Positions 38,701-49,323 of a stretch of 64,000 nt of DNA are shown one piece after another. The position numbers and the translations under genes were made by a program. How positions within the stretch are numbered: position 1 is the first letter of the stretch; each line of letters begins with the position of its first letter. This DNA comes from Drosophila persimilis. Its lineage: Eukaryota > Arthropoda > Insecta > Diptera > Drosophilidae. The stretch is from contig NW_020825355.1 in NCBI RefSeq assembly GCF_003286085.1, positions 372,001 through 436,000 of the forward strand. Direction: 5' to 3'. The notes under the pieces are model-generated. The model ran no database searches. It was not told the DNA's origin and saw nothing but the letters and a program-made list of their open reading frames with translations.

Positions 38701-40586
38701 AAGTGGAATTGGAATTTGTAGTTTATGTAGATATTATAAAGAACAGACCCATCAAAAATCTGTCTTTGAAAGTGATTTTCCAAAAATAAAATCGAATTAA
38801 CATCTTTAAGGATGTGGTTCTTAGGTTTAGTTTTGTAATATATAAGGTTCCCCCATCAGTAATGAAAACTAATTCTAGTTCTGGTAATCTATTTACCTCA
38901 TGATTAAATTTGGGATAACAGAAATACCAACATTACTCAAAATTTAGTTGGCAACGCATCTTGAAGACTTTACCTATCCGCTAAAAATAGACACATGATG
39001 CACTCATGTGTACCCCCGAAAAAAAGGAACTACTTAGCAAATAGTTTGGCATGTGAACGCGAGCTATTTGTGACAAGTTCGATGTCTTTATCAAGCGTAA
39101 AAATAATCGCCACTCTGCTAGAAGCTAGAAGCAAGAAGCAAGAAGAACAATGAAGCAATTTTGACAATGCCAAAAGCTGATCACCTGAGTGGTTTTCAGA
39201 GTGGCTTGCAGAAGTAGTGCTGAGTGTTGGGAAAATGTATTTTGTGGGTCAGAGCATTGGGGCCAAAAATAAAGCGAGCAAAGCGAAACATCGGAGGGAG
39301 CGTCATTGAGGTAAAGCACGAGGAAAAGCGCATTTTGGGGGGCACTTCCATATCGATTGATTTCCAAAAGATTCCAAACTGTGTGCAATGTTTCATTTGT
39401 CCTTTTGCGAATTCCTGTAGCAAGCAGACCTCGATCGAGATCGAGCAGCTCAATGCCCGCGTTGTTGAGGCCGAGACCCGTCTGAAGACCGAGGTGATTC
39501 GCATCAAGAAGAAGCTGCAGATCCAGATCACCGAGCTGGAGATGTCCCTGGATGTGGCCAACAAGACCAACATTGATCTCCAGAAGGTGATCAAGAAGCA
39601 GTCGCTGCAGTTGACCGAGCTCCAGGCCCACTACGAGGATGTGCAGCGCCAGCTGCAGGCCACCCTCGACCAGTACGGCATTGCCCAGCGCCGTCTGGCC
39701 GGTCTCAGTGGCGAGCTTGAGGAGGCCCGCTCCCACCTGGACAGCGCCAATCGTGCCAAGCGCACCGTCGAGCTGCAGTACGAGGAGGCCAGCACTCGCA
39801 TCAACGAGCTGAGCACTGCCAATGTCAACCTGGTCTCGATCAAGTCCAGGCTGGAGCAGGAGCTGACCGTGGTCGCCTCCGACTACGAGGAGGTGTCCAA
39901 GGAGCTGCGCATCAGCGACGAGCGCTACCAGAAGATCCAGGTCGAGCTGAAGCACGTTGTCGAGCAGGTGCACGAGGAGCAGGAGCGCATTGTCAAGCTC
40001 GAGACCATCAAGAAGTCTTTGGAAGTCGAAGTCAAGGTAAGCGTGTACTTTGGGACTATCTTGGACATTCCAACATTACTTATCGTTTATGTGTGTTTGA
40101 TTCGATTAGAACTTGTCCATTCGTCTGGAAGAGGTTGAGCTGAATGCCGTTGCCGGCAGCAAGCGCATCATCAGCAAGCTGGAGGCTCGCATTCGCGATC
40201 TGGAGTTGGAGCTGGAAGAGGAGAAGCGTCGCCATGCCGAGACCATCAAGATCCTGCGCAAGAAGGAGCGCACCGTCAAGGAGGTGATCGTACAGTGCGA
40301 GGAGGACCAGAAGAACATCATCCTGCTGCAGGATGCCCTCGACAAGACCACTGCCAAGATCAACATCTACAGGCGCCAGCTGTCCGAGCAGGAGGGCGTC
40401 TCCCAGCAGACCACCACCCGTGTGCGCCGTTTCCAGCGCGAACTGGAGGCCGCCGAGGATCGTGCCGATTGTGCCGAGTCCAACTTGAATCTGATCCGCG
40501 CCAAGCACCGCACATTCGTGACCACCTCCACCGTGCCCGGCTCTCAGGTGTACATCCAGGAGACAACAAGAACGATCACCGAATAG
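27768..40586 (+). CDS. Prm: paramyosin, nine coding exons
   Basis: Coding exons: 27768-27890, 28541-28597, 31306-31392, 31456-31622, 33293-34164, 34234-34361, 34434-34546, 39421-40036, 40110-40586. All junctions are GT-AG, the phases match, and the sum is 880 codons, giving 879 residues, the length known for D. melanogaster paramyosin. The N-terminus is a Ser-rich non-helical head ([20 protein letters not shown]). From about residue 37 to 850 the protein is an uninterrupted alpha-helical coiled coil with alternating charged zones. The tail ends [17 protein letters not shown]. It forms the core of thick filaments in muscle. The exon ending at 34546 joins in phase 2 to the shared exon 8 at 39421, skipping the mini-paramyosin exon. 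A poly(A) signal lies at 40908-40913. Third positions are strongly GC-rich, as expected for a highly expressed gene. I see no damage. Confidence 0.97.
28660..28915. repeat. three degenerate tandem copies in Prm intron 2
   Basis: A motif with GGGGGAAG/GGGGGAGC/GGGAGAGC followed by TTTT, AGTCAT or TTCGTA, then GTTCTGGAAAA or GTTCTGGATAAAG, recurs near 28668, 28752 and 28866. The copies are clearly related but diverged, so this is an old local duplication. Confidence 0.6.
32664..32708 (+). repeat. CT dinucleotide run in Prm intron 4
   Basis: A near-perfect CT microsatellite of about 45 bp between exons 4 and 5 of Prm. GA/CT runs are GAGA-factor type sequence, though nothing here shows use. Confidence 0.9.
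35357..35640. repeat. Prm: 80-bp direct repeat upstream of the mini-paramyosin exon
   Basis: Copies at 35357-35439 and 35561-35640 share the CCATTTAAAATG start, then AATTCTCTACACTATCTCT, GCGAAAACAGTGCG and ATTATTTCTAAGA with few changes. They sit 430-710 bp before the mini-paramyosin ATG, where its internal promoter is expected, so they may be regulatory. The role is inference. Confidence 0.8.
36070..40586 (+). CDS. Prm: mini-paramyosin, alternative first exon of Prm
   Basis: First coding exon 36070-36890 (273 codons plus two bases), then the shared exons 39421-40036 and 40110-40586, for 637 residues; the D. melanogaster isoform is about 640. The exon ends at AGC-AG before GTGCGG, in the same phase 2 as the paramyosin exon that ends at 34546, so both join to exon 8 without a frame change. 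The unique N-terminal half ([20 protein letters not shown] near residue 16) is not a continuous coiled coil. It contains a basic stretch and an [12 protein letters not shown] segment, a likely phosphorylation site. The shared C-terminus supplies the rod that enters the thick filament. In flies this isoform comes from a promoter inside the Prm gene and is found mainly in adult muscles. The frame runs past 36890 to 36984, but that part is intron. Confidence 0.93.
38505..38704. repeat. 85-bp tandem repeat, period about 115 bp, in Prm intron
   Basis: Copies starting at 38505 and 38620 share GATCTCTGACAGAT, TGTGGGCGGA, CACAGA and the AACTAGA / GAAGTG end. They lie between the mini-paramyosin exon and the shared exon 8. 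The conserved parts may be a duplicated regulatory block. Confidence 0.7.
38981..38990 (+). promoter_or_regulatory. MEF2-type site in Prm intron
   Basis: CTAAAAATAG is a perfect match to the MEF2 consensus. It lies 430 bp before the shared exon 8, in the intron that separates the two isoform-specific parts. Sequence match only. Confidence 0.35.
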
Positions 40587-42181
40587 GATCACAGCCTAAA
40601 CCAACACCAAACAGCAGAGAGATCATTTTTTTTTTAATTTACTCAAAACTCAAACCAGAGAGGAAGATCAATGAGATTTCAGAGCAGAGAAGTTGCGTGA
40701 GAAAGTTTTTTATAATTTAAATTTTTTTTGCCATCTCCTCGCCGTGGAAGCGCACCAAGATCCCCAAGGCGGAATCGGCGGGGGGGTCTCGTATAGGTTA
40801 TACACTATAAATACATAACACTACACATCCTATCTATATAATAATAATACTATTTTGAAGTTCATGTAATTTAATTAAAATAATGAACCTGGAAAACCCA
40901 AAAACCAAATAAAAACAAAATCAACGAAAACTTGGAAGAGTTTTTCCGAAAAGAATACCTAGAACTAGAGATAGAGATAGAGAGAGACAGAGAAGAGAGT
41001 TGTTGGCTTTCAATAAAATATCAATCAATATCAAGATCAAGATCAAGATCACCGATATGGCGATGAATAAATGTACTATGAAAATGTAGATGGAAATGGA
41101 TATGGAAAACCATTTAGCAAGCAAGCAGCAATGCGCAACGATTTACCCAGAGTTACAACCGCTTCTACTATTTGTTTTTAGTTGACTTTATGTTTAGTAG
41201 GTAAATTTTCTGTGTGGCTCGCAACACCCCATTTTCGATTTTACAAAACCACAAACTGAGCAATTTTCACATTTTTTACTTTGTATCTTGCAATAAAACA
41301 AAATTTTATTCATAATAATAACAAATAATAAACTATACAAAAATGTATCAATTTTACTAATGGAAGAAACAGAAAAATCATATAAGGGGAGCACGCGGGG
41401 AGGCATGGGGAAGATGTTATGAAATAGAATGAGATAGAATCATACTTTTGAAGATGTTTTTTGTCGGCAGGTCTCTACATTAGAGATGTAGTCACAGGTG
41501 TATTTTTGCCTGTGCATGGGACGCTGCCGATCTCTGGATTATATGGTTTATGGGGTGGAAAATGATTCGCACATTGGTGGGAGTACTAATCTGAATCATA
41601 ATATGAACGACTGTACCCCTGTAGCTTTGTTATTGGATCGGACCATGTGGATCGCATCCAGCGATCAAGTGAACAAAACTACGAAACAACTTTTGAGTTA
41701 AGACCACCGATTCGGAATCAATGACCAATAAGACTTTCGACTTCTCTACGGACATAGATTTGCAAGCTTTTTGTCGTATTGTGATCTAAAAATTCAGTTG
41801 AAGAGCTTAGGGGGAGAATTCAAAGCTATCGCATGCCAAAGATGGTTACCGGATCCACAGAAAATGCGTTTAGGTAGCTATTTAAGCAAATATCTCTGGA
41901 TTAATATAACCAGATGTACGATAATAAATCAAATCTACAGATTGAGCTCAGACTTTTGGTTCAAAGTAGCCAAAACTCGATCAATCACAGCCAGAATGCA
42001 AGAGTTCTAAGACGTGGATGAGAATTTTCCCTGTCTCTCAGTGGGAACAGTGGGAAAATATACTTAAAGCCCTAACCGTAGGCAAAACACCGCTGGGTAG
42101 TAGAAAAGCAGTAAAACAGTTACATGTTTAAGTTATCACTATTTATTAAGGGTTTCGATCTATTGGGATCTCATGGGATCT
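40587..42181. other. 3' flank of Prm and of Cp16
   Basis: Contains the Prm poly(A) signal (AATAAA, 40908-40913) with more AATAAA copies to 41020, and on the minus strand the Cp16 poly(A) signal (TTTATT, 42142-42147). A small tandem ATCAAG run lies at about 41028-41050. No gene seen; the Prm and Cp16 transcripts converge here. Confidence 0.6.
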
Positions 42182-42672
42182 TCAGTTCAGCGCGGCGACC
42201 GCCACCTTGGCGCCAGTGTTGAGCGTAACGCTCTTCTGGCCATAGGCTCCACCATAGTGGCTCTTCTTGAAGACTGCAATCGAGAGAACGGCATGACATT
42301 AGCATACATCGGATTATACATTTTGTTTAGAGGTAACCCACCTGGATCGATTTCGGCCACGAAAGAGCGTGGAGGCAGGGCGGCGGCATAGAGATCGTCG
42401 AGGGGACCATAACGCTTGGCCAGCAGAGGTCGGCCCTGCTCCCAGCCATAACGATTGAGGGCATGCCAATCGGCGCCGTCCAATTTCGCTGCAGAGGCGG
42501 CAGCGCCAGCGGCATTGGTGAGGGCAGCGGCCTGTGCCTCGGCCGTCTCGGCGGCCCTGACCACATCCACGTAGCCGCCGGAACCGGAGCGGTAGCTGGG
42601 CCTGTGGGCCGCAATGGCCGAGATGTAGCAGGCCAAGAGCAGGCAGAGGAGACGCATGTTGTTGGCGGACAT
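42182..42672 (-). CDS. Cp16: chorion protein s16
   Basis: Exons 42672-42342 and 42273-42182 (140 residues; D. melanogaster 138) with a 68-bp intron, phase 1, donor GTGGGT and acceptor TTGCAG. The N-terminus is a signal peptide (MRLLCLLLACYISAIAAH). The body has the conserved AETAEAQAAALTNAAGAAASAAKLDGADW core and LNRYGWEQGRPLLAKRYGPL, and the second exon codes for FKKSHYGGAYGQKSV. Unlike its three neighbours, the intron sits near the 3' end. It is secreted by follicle cells into the eggshell. Fourth of four in the cluster, all on the minus strand. Confidence 0.96.
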
Positions 42673-42740
42673 GTTTGTTGGTTGGTGCGAGGAAGCGACT
42701 GTTTCGGAAACTAATTAGCCACAGCGAGTGTCCAAATTGC

Positions 42741-42795
42741 TTTTATAGCAATACCATTTGAGTTGGCCAGCGATTCGTGTGCTGCCCAGACGTGA
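42741..42795 (-). promoter_or_regulatory. Cp16: Cp16 promoter: TATA box and TCACGT element
   Basis: TATAAAA at 42747-42741 and TCACGT at 42795-42790 on the minus strand. The hexamer is the element known to be shared by Drosophila chorion promoters and needed for follicle-cell expression. Confidence 0.8.
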
Positions 42796-44117
42796 CCAAA
42801 CCCCAAGTCGATGCCCACTGCCACGGGGCGGATCATGACGAAACTGCGGCACTTTCGGGGTGCCCCGACAGCCCCGCAGCGCCAGCATCCACAACTCTCC
42901 TCTCCCCCCCCGCCCCGTCCAGCCTGATAAGGCCCGGAGACTCCAACGCCACCGTCTCCAATTTCTATGCTCATCGAAATTGCGCGCCAAATTGTGACAG
43001 AGCCGGAGCCAGAACCACAGCAACGACTACCACAACCTCCGGGAAGAGAAGCTGGCCGCCCCATTGATAGCAACTTCCCCCGGCTCGGCACGCTCTGCTC
43101 GCTTTTGGTGTGTGCGGTATCGGGTCTTTGGCGCTGGCTGCCTCCACTGTACGGTACTGCACTGTACGCATCGTGCATCATTGTGGGGTGGCTGTGGTTG
43201 CGGATCAATGAACGGTCGAACGAGCCTCGACTCTAATTTCAGCCGATAAACCTGCCCTGGAATGCATACTTAGACGTTCCATTCGTAGTTTATCCGTCTG
43301 TGGATAGGCTACTTCCGATTCTCATTCCGGAACTCCTATTCCTCCCCTTGAGGCTTAATCCAAGTGTGTTACGGGTTCAACTTTGATTGTGGTTATCATG
43401 AGGGCTTGAAGGCCGTAACTTGAACACAGGTACAGTAGTGTCTATGCCTGAAAGAACTCAACATTTCCCGTTTTTTATTAAGAAAAATGCACATTTATTA
43501 GGAAATTTTTCCTCCGAACTGCGAAACTTTCAAGTCAAGAATTCTCTTGGTGAATCATCAAGCGACTCGAATGTCAACCGAAGGTGGCAATATGGCCCAC
43601 AGCTCGGACGTAAGCCAGTCAGCAAAAGACTTTGCTTACCTACCAGAAAATATTTCACAAAAATCAGCAAACATTCAAAGATTCTTGGAAAAGAAGAATG
43701 TCAGAGAAATGGGTGAAAAATGTCTCCCAAGATGGAAATAAATGGCTAAGAACTGGGTGAAACTGTTAGAGAAGCTGGGAAAAACATTGAATTTGTATAG
43801 CTCAAACATTCGTAAGTTCCAGTTTCAGTAAATCGTTGATAATACCTGCTGTTCCAGTTTGACTATGGAACTCTTTCACCGAAAGACTCTGCGACTGAAC
43901 AAATTTGTTTACAAATTTCTCAGCACGTTCGCGGCAAAGACATTCCCCCCAAAAGTTGCAATCAAATTTCCAGTGCCACAGCTGCGTGCAGCTGCATAAA
44001 AACAGAAATTCTGCTTCGATCCGACCCAAGTCGGAAGCAAAGATATAGTGCCCCCACTTTCCGTACGCCCAAAACTATACAACAAAACTGGTAGGGATTA
44101 TGTTTTCTTTTGGTATT
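42796..44117. other. Cp16-Cp19 spacer
   Basis: GC-rich near Cp16 (42800-43250), then AT-rich. Open frames on both strands (to 43208 and 43741) have no recognisable content. Upstream control sequences of Cp16 are likely in the first few hundred bases, but no motif beyond TCACGT is clear. Confidence 0.5.
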
Positions 44118-44186
44118 TTTTATTCGCGCTGCACGGGAGCGAATCCACACTGAGAAGGGGATTGGGGAGGAGGAGTATCCAACCGT

Positions 44187-44849
44187 CTAGTATCGTGGTC
44201 CTTCGACGTTGTAGCTTTGCTGGGGGCCGTAGCTTTGCTGGGGTCCGTAGCTCTGCTGGGGGGCGTAGCTCTGCTGGCCGTAGTGGTTCTCCGGGATGAA
44301 CAGCTTGGCCACGGGCTCAGCGGGACGGACGGGCAGCACCACCTTGCTGTACTCCGGGGGCGAGACATAGGCCCGGTAGTTGTTCTGGCCGGGATACAGG
44401 AGAGTGGCGCCAGCTGGCTGGACAGTCCAGCGGGGTCCATATCCGCCGCGACGTCCGTAGCTGCCGTGCTGAGGTCCACGCTGCGAGTGACCGCCATAGC
44501 CCAGGGAAATGGGGCGAAGGATCTCAGCGCCATAGCCGCCGCGGGAACCACCAGCAATGATTTCAACGGGACGCTGCTGCTGATTGCCTGCGGCAGCAGC
44601 AGAGCTGGCAGCCGAAGCGGCACCTCCATTGGAGCTCTGTCCGTACCCTCCTTGTTGGCCGTAGCCTCCATGGCCGCCACCGCCATAGCCTCCGTGGCAG
44701 TTGCCGATGAGGCAGGCGCAGAAGAGAACCGCCAAAGTCTGTTGTTAACGATACGTGAAGGTTAGCCACTGGTCTGGATTGGAGGAACGCGAACGGGAAC
44801 GCGAACGGGAATGGGAAGTCATCGGTATACTTACAGCGAATGTGTTCAT
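44187..44849 (-). CDS. Cp19: chorion protein s19
   Basis: Exons 44849-44835 (MNTFA) and 44738-44187, 188 residues (D. melanogaster 173). The intron is 96 bp with donor GTAAGT and acceptor AACAG. Signal peptide LAVLFCACLIGNCHG, then Gly/Tyr-rich repeats, an SAASSAAAAG block, and the conserved GPRWTVQPAGATLLYPGQNN, YRAYVSPPEYSKV and VAKLFIPENHYG segments. The C-terminus has about four units of SYGPQQ/SYAPQQ type, more than in D. melanogaster, which explains most of the length difference. Eggshell structural protein. Poly(A) signal TTTATT (minus strand AATAAA) at 44118-44123. Confidence 0.96.
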
Positions 44850-44937
44850 GGCTATAGAATGTCTGTTGTGTCTTTTGGGGGGCGCTAGCTGCTCGGCACA
44901 GTTGGCACAATTAACAAATGAAGTGGCCCGCACAGTT

Positions 44938-44978
44938 CTTTATATAAGCAAAGTATTATTGTGGCACTCGAGACGTGA
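44938..44978 (-). promoter_or_regulatory. Cp19: Cp19 promoter: TATA box and TCACGT element
   Basis: TATATAAAG at 44946-44938 and TCACGT at 44978-44973, minus strand. Confidence 0.8.
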
Positions 44979-45711
44979 TCTCGCCGCGAATTTATCACGG
45001 CTCCAAGCTCCACGATGCTCCCCACAGTTTCTGCCGTCTTTTCTCAGCTTCAGCTTTGGCCCGAACTTTGTCGTTCTGCAAAGTCTCGCGCTGTGTCCCC
45101 CTTCTGATACCAAGAACATCCCATACCTCGAGCTTCGTATCTGGGAAATTTGGATGCTGACCTCCAATGGGGGGTGTTCGCCAGGTCGTTGCGTGCTTAG
45201 GCTGGTGCCTAAAGTCTGGAGTGGCAGTGCCTCTGGCCCATGTGCCTTGGGACAGTGTCTCATGAAAGTTGAGTCACTTGGGAGGGTTTTTTGAATAGAA
45301 CAACTATTGGTGATTATGTGTAAGAGAAGGTAATATCAATTGAACCTGCTTTCTTCTAAATATTCCGAAAATATTTCGTTTCTTTAAGCTGAACATTGCA
45401 ACCCCTTTACCGAACACTTTACAGTAGAATTTTATAAGAAAAAGCAAGTGACTTGTTTAAGAAATATGAAATAAGAAATTAAGAATTCTCCCCCGACTTC
45501 TAGGAACGATCTATCTATTCTTCTCTGACTATGAACCTGTACAACTCTATGGCACTATATAGAGTATAGAGTATCATAATACCCTGCCACAATTTTAGCC
45601 ATGTGGCGCTGAAAAGTATGCCCTATACTTTAGCCTCTTTTCTGGCCCCCTTAATATGCAAAACTCTGTATTGTTTTGTTGTTCAACATTCACCATTTGG
45701 TTCAAGACGTT
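44979..45711. other. Cp19-Cp15 spacer
   Basis: Cp19 upstream region and Cp15 3' flank. It includes a possible degraded repeat piece around 45560-45600 (AGAGTATAGAGTATCATAATACCC). No gene seen. Confidence 0.5.
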
Positions 45712-45804
45712 TTTATTTTCCAATCTCAGAGCATAGCTGCCGCTGCTGCTTGATCAAAGAAAAAAGGTCTGATGGGCTCGATTCGTTTCGTTGAGGGGCA
45801 GGAA

Positions 45805-46222
45805 TTAGTAGCCGCCGCGGCCATGTCCGTGGCTGGGACCGTTGTAGCTGCCATCGATCTCGTAACGGGGCACGGCCCACTGGCTGTAGCGACCAGGGGC
45901 GATGGCAGCAGCCGCCGCGGAGGCAGCAGCCGAGGCACTGGAGCCAGAGGGAGCCGATCGCAGGATCTGGGGACGATCATAGCCCTGGTTGCCGTGTCCG
46001 CGGCCATAAGATGGCACCAGGATTTGCTCGTACTCCACACGATCGCCGCCATATCCACCGTGGTTTCCGCCGCCATATCCACCGCGGTTGCCACCGTACA
46101 CCGGGCTAGCGTTGATGTAGGCGAAGAGGGCCAGGCTGATGCAGACGAACTGTGGGGAGGAGGAGGATTAGCTGGCTGATCCTTGAGCAGGGGTCTGCAG
46201 GACTACTTACCAGGTACTTCAT
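45805..46222 (-). CDS. Cp15: chorion protein s15
   Basis: Exons 46222-46211 (MKYL, four codons) and 46149-45805, 118 residues (D. melanogaster 115). The 61-bp intron has donor GTAAGT and acceptor CACAG. Signal peptide FVCISLALFAYINAS, then GGNRGGYGGG-type repeats, a conserved Ala-rich run (SAAASAAAAA), and YSQWAVPRYEIDG. Secreted eggshell protein, expressed late in oogenesis in D. melanogaster. Poly(A) signal at 45712-45717. Confidence 0.96.
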
Positions 46223-46292
46223 GGTGAATGCTTAGTTTTGTTGGTTGTGGGATAATCAATCAAACTATGATTTCCCTAGCCCGAAACACTCG

Positions 46293-46329
46293 CTTTTATA
46301 CGCGAAAAATAGACTGGATCTTTACGTGA
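46293..46329 (-). promoter_or_regulatory. Cp15: Cp15 promoter: TATA box and TCACGT element
   Basis: TATAAAAG at 46300-46293 and TCACGT at 46329-46324, minus strand, 23 bp apart. Confidence 0.8.
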
Positions 46330-47125
46330 CCCATATACGATCCGCACATATACGGGTTATATATAATAATAAACGTTATAGTGCTATACTGTTTCAATGC
46401 AGGCCACATAACTGCTCAATTTATATACAAATGTACCTTTGGGGTATGTATTCGATTTCCATTTACTTTTTGTCGGAGGTCTCGAGTCGCGAGCCATTAT
46501 AAAATCGCTTGGGGTTACGCGATGTTCCATTGTTTCGTTGCCTGATTGTCCCAAGCAAGCCCCCGCCGCCACACACGACTTTCTCAATGAATTCGCGAAC
46601 GCGCTGGGTCTTCATAGACCTCCCCCCATACAAATATTTGACATATTGTCATTTTATTTGAACATTCGTTGGAGTAACGTTCTCTCTGCACTCGAATGAG
46701 AGTTCCGCATAAGGAAACTGTTACTGATCCCTGGTTAGAGGATAAGTGTTAAAGGCTTCTAGGCACTGGAAACAGTGTTCTCCAAGAATAAGTTCTGGAT
46801 AATCCATGTATGGAAAGACCTTAGAAGAACTATTCAGTAAATGGAATTTCATATTCGTAGCATGAAAATTCTCTGGTGTTTTTGGAAGATCTGAAAACAT
46901 TTCAGCTTTTAGCTTTTCTGGAAGTTTTCAGCCACTCCATTCATACGAGTACGATTATGCACTCATTTCAAGTCACGACAGACTGCAATTTCCAGAGCGT
47001 TTTAGCGCTTGTTCAGCTCTTGGCCAACCAAAGCTATGAGACAGAAATCTGAGCCCAGAACCCAGCCAAAAAACCCCCAAGCGAATGAACACTCTATATA
47101 GTTTAAGTCTTGATGTTTCGTTGCA
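46330..47125. other. Cp18-Cp15 spacer, expected place of amplification origin ori-beta
   Basis: In D. melanogaster the main origin for follicle-cell amplification, ori-beta, lies between s18 and s15. This 0.8-kb gap is in the same place. It contains AT-rich blocks (around 46345-46450 and 46615-46680) suited to ORC binding. The call rests on synteny; I cannot identify the exact core from sequence alone. Confidence 0.5.
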
Positions 47126-47177
47126 TTTATTCTTAGATTCCTTAACGACGATTCACTGTGGTTGTGCCTCTGGCCTC

Positions 47178-47782
47178 TTAATAGGATGACTTCCGGTATC
47201 CCTTCTTGCCGACGCCAGCCACTGAGCTGGAGGCAGCTGCCGCCGAAGCGCCCTGGGCCTCATCACCGCGTCCGTAGCTCTGCTGGGGAGCACCATAGTT
47301 GCTGGGCCCGTAGGCGGGCTGCACGCGACGTGCGGGCTCGCGCCAGACAAGGGGTCCTCCGGCACTGGGTGCGGCGAGGGCGAGCTTGGCCAGGGCAATG
47401 GCCTCGCGATCGACGGGCGGAGCACCGCCATAGCCGGATCCGGAGTACTGGCTGCCAATGTTGGCATTGCTGTAGGCCGAAGAAATGGGTGCCGCCTCAT
47501 AGCCACCGCCATATCCTCCCTGGTTGTGGCCATAGCCGCTGCGCTGTCCGCCGTACGAGGGTATGATCGCCTTGACGGTCAGGGCAGGCTGCACCTGGTA
47601 GGCATAGGCGCCAATTGGTGCACTGCCGTAGCTTCCACGGCGACCTCCATAGCCGCTGGCCGAAACTGCAGCCACGGCGCAGATGAAAATGCACTGAGGG
47701 GCGGAGCAGAGGAAGGATCTAGATCAGTTTGGGGCTCCGGTAGAGGGCTGGCTGTGCGGGGACTTACCATGAACTTCATCAT
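47178..47782 (-). CDS. Cp18: chorion protein s18
   Basis: Exons 47782-47768 (MMKFM) and 47693-47178, 176 residues. The 74-bp intron has donor GTAAG and acceptor CTCAG. Signal peptide CIFICAVAAVSAS, then a GYGGRR start, AYAYQVQPALTVKAIIPSYG, GHNQGGYGGG, PPVDREAIALAKLALAAPSA and VQPAYGPSNYGAPQQSYG, and a C-terminus VAGVGKKGYRKSSY very close to D. melanogaster s18. It is first in the cluster and next to the amplification control element. Poly(A) signal at 47126-47131. Confidence 0.97.
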
Positions 47783-47851
47783 TTTGTGGTTTGTTTGTTT
47801 GGGTTTGTCTGGTTGCTGGGTAACTAATGCCTGACTGCTTCGGATAGTATG

Positions 47852-47893
47852 TTTTTATACGGAAATCCAGGCAATAATAATTCGCTTACGTGA
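47852..47893 (-). promoter_or_regulatory. Cp18: Cp18 promoter: TATA box and TCACGT element
   Basis: TATAAAAA at 47859-47852 and TCACGT at 47893-47888, minus strand. Confidence 0.8.
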
Positions 47894-48019
47894 CTGGGGA
47901 ATGTGATGCAATTTTGGCTCTCGTCGGAGTTCCCGAGCTGCCAAGTTTCCAAGTTTCCGAGCTCCCGTTCTGCGCTTTGTGGCAGCAATCTCAAGACGTC
48001 ACCGACGACGTGTGCAGCA

Positions 48020-48470
48020 GTCCAGACCCCAGACCCCAGAGCCAAAAACTCTTGGCTCTCAATTCGGCTGCGGTCCAGATAGCAGGCGTCGTCTATGGTT
48101 ATGGCATTGTCTGTGGGAGACGAGGCCCCAGCCCCCCCTCCGCCCATTACGCAACGAGCTATGACTCGTCGGAAGCTTCTACCACTAGCATTTCCCATTA
48201 TTGAACACTTTTTCCTCGTGACTCGTGACTCGTGGCATTTCTGTCCACTGTTGGCTGACATTGGCTCCACGGTGCTCCCATGCGAGCCGTGACACCATTT
48301 TTGTCGGTGACACAGAAAATGGCAAAAGGCATTGGGCTTCAACTTTCTGCTGCGTTGGTAGAATTTATATACAAAAGCAAAAAAAGTGCAGATAAAATTA
48401 CAATAAAATTATAAACAATAAAAACCCCACGCCCCACTAAGCTTTTCAATAATATTCGAGTAAAACTTTA
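48020..48470. other. candidate ACE3 chorion amplification control element
   Basis: In D. melanogaster ACE3 spans roughly 0.2-0.6 kb upstream of the s18 start, is AT-rich, binds ORC, and is needed for amplification. The same interval here ends in a striking A-rich block (48361-48430, for example AAATTATAAACAATAAAA) free of genes. The position and composition fit; the borders are inferred. Confidence 0.55.
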
Positions 48471-49323
48471 GGAAATTGTCTTTGAAAGTTGTCTCAAATG
48501 CGGTGGAACACTTGGCTAGAATAATGTATGGTTTAGAAGTGGAAAAGGCTTGGGGGATCAGCATCCTATAGACGGTGGAACATTGCTTTTAAAACGCTTT
48601 TTATTGGCCTTCAATTTATGAATGATGTACAACTTTATAAGTAATAATCAAACTGGGAAACAGAGCTTAAATATTAAAGCCATTTTCTAAGAGTACATCA
48701 GAGACAGATCTTGATTTCCATTAAAGTTAAAGAGTGTTCTAAAAGAGATTAGGTTAAGAGTGTATTTAGAGTTAAGAGTGAAACGTAGCTAAGGCCTCTG
48801 TGCATATCTGCGCATCCAGTAGTGGCGATTGTTGGCTCTTGTTCAACAGAATTTTGAACAGAAGCTGACTTCGATTGTGGGGGTGTGTTTAGCCAATCTT
48901 GATGAGCGACACGTTTTGGGCCCAAGACCCTCAGACTTTATAAGAGCCGCCGTGCCCATGGCCAGCAAACGCACTCAAAATGAGAACTCAACGACGCTGC
49001 AAGGTGAGATATATACCGCGATACGGCCACATACATTTATAGTTTGAAGACTGAAGTGATATTGAAGATAATAATGTTGATGCTTTGACAGATCCTACAA
49101 CTGGCTATGGTGGTGGTGGTGGTGATGCTGCTGGTGTCGTTTCTGCAGATGGGCGTCGCTGTTGGCCGGGTGGATGAGGCGACCAGCGATGATTGCGGTT
49201 GCGGCAAGCGGGGCTAAGCGCAGAATACATTAATAAACAAGCGAGAGACAGCGAGCAATGCAATGCATACGATTTGATCGGTTCTTTATGAAACCCCCTC
49301 GAAGACACGTACAGCCGCTTTGG
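48471..49323. other. spacer between chorion cluster and EDRF1
   Basis: No gene supported. Contains AT-rich DNA, a short GGT/GAT run near 49110-49130, and the 3' UTR of EDRF1 (minus strand). Confidence 0.5.

Noticed and set aside
39125-39973. 282-codon open frame, minus strand
   Set aside because: Antisense of the shared Prm exon 8.
42274-42341. C-terminal extension of Cp16 past the donor
   Set aside because: Reading through gives a tail unlike s16; splicing gives the conserved FKKSxYGG end.
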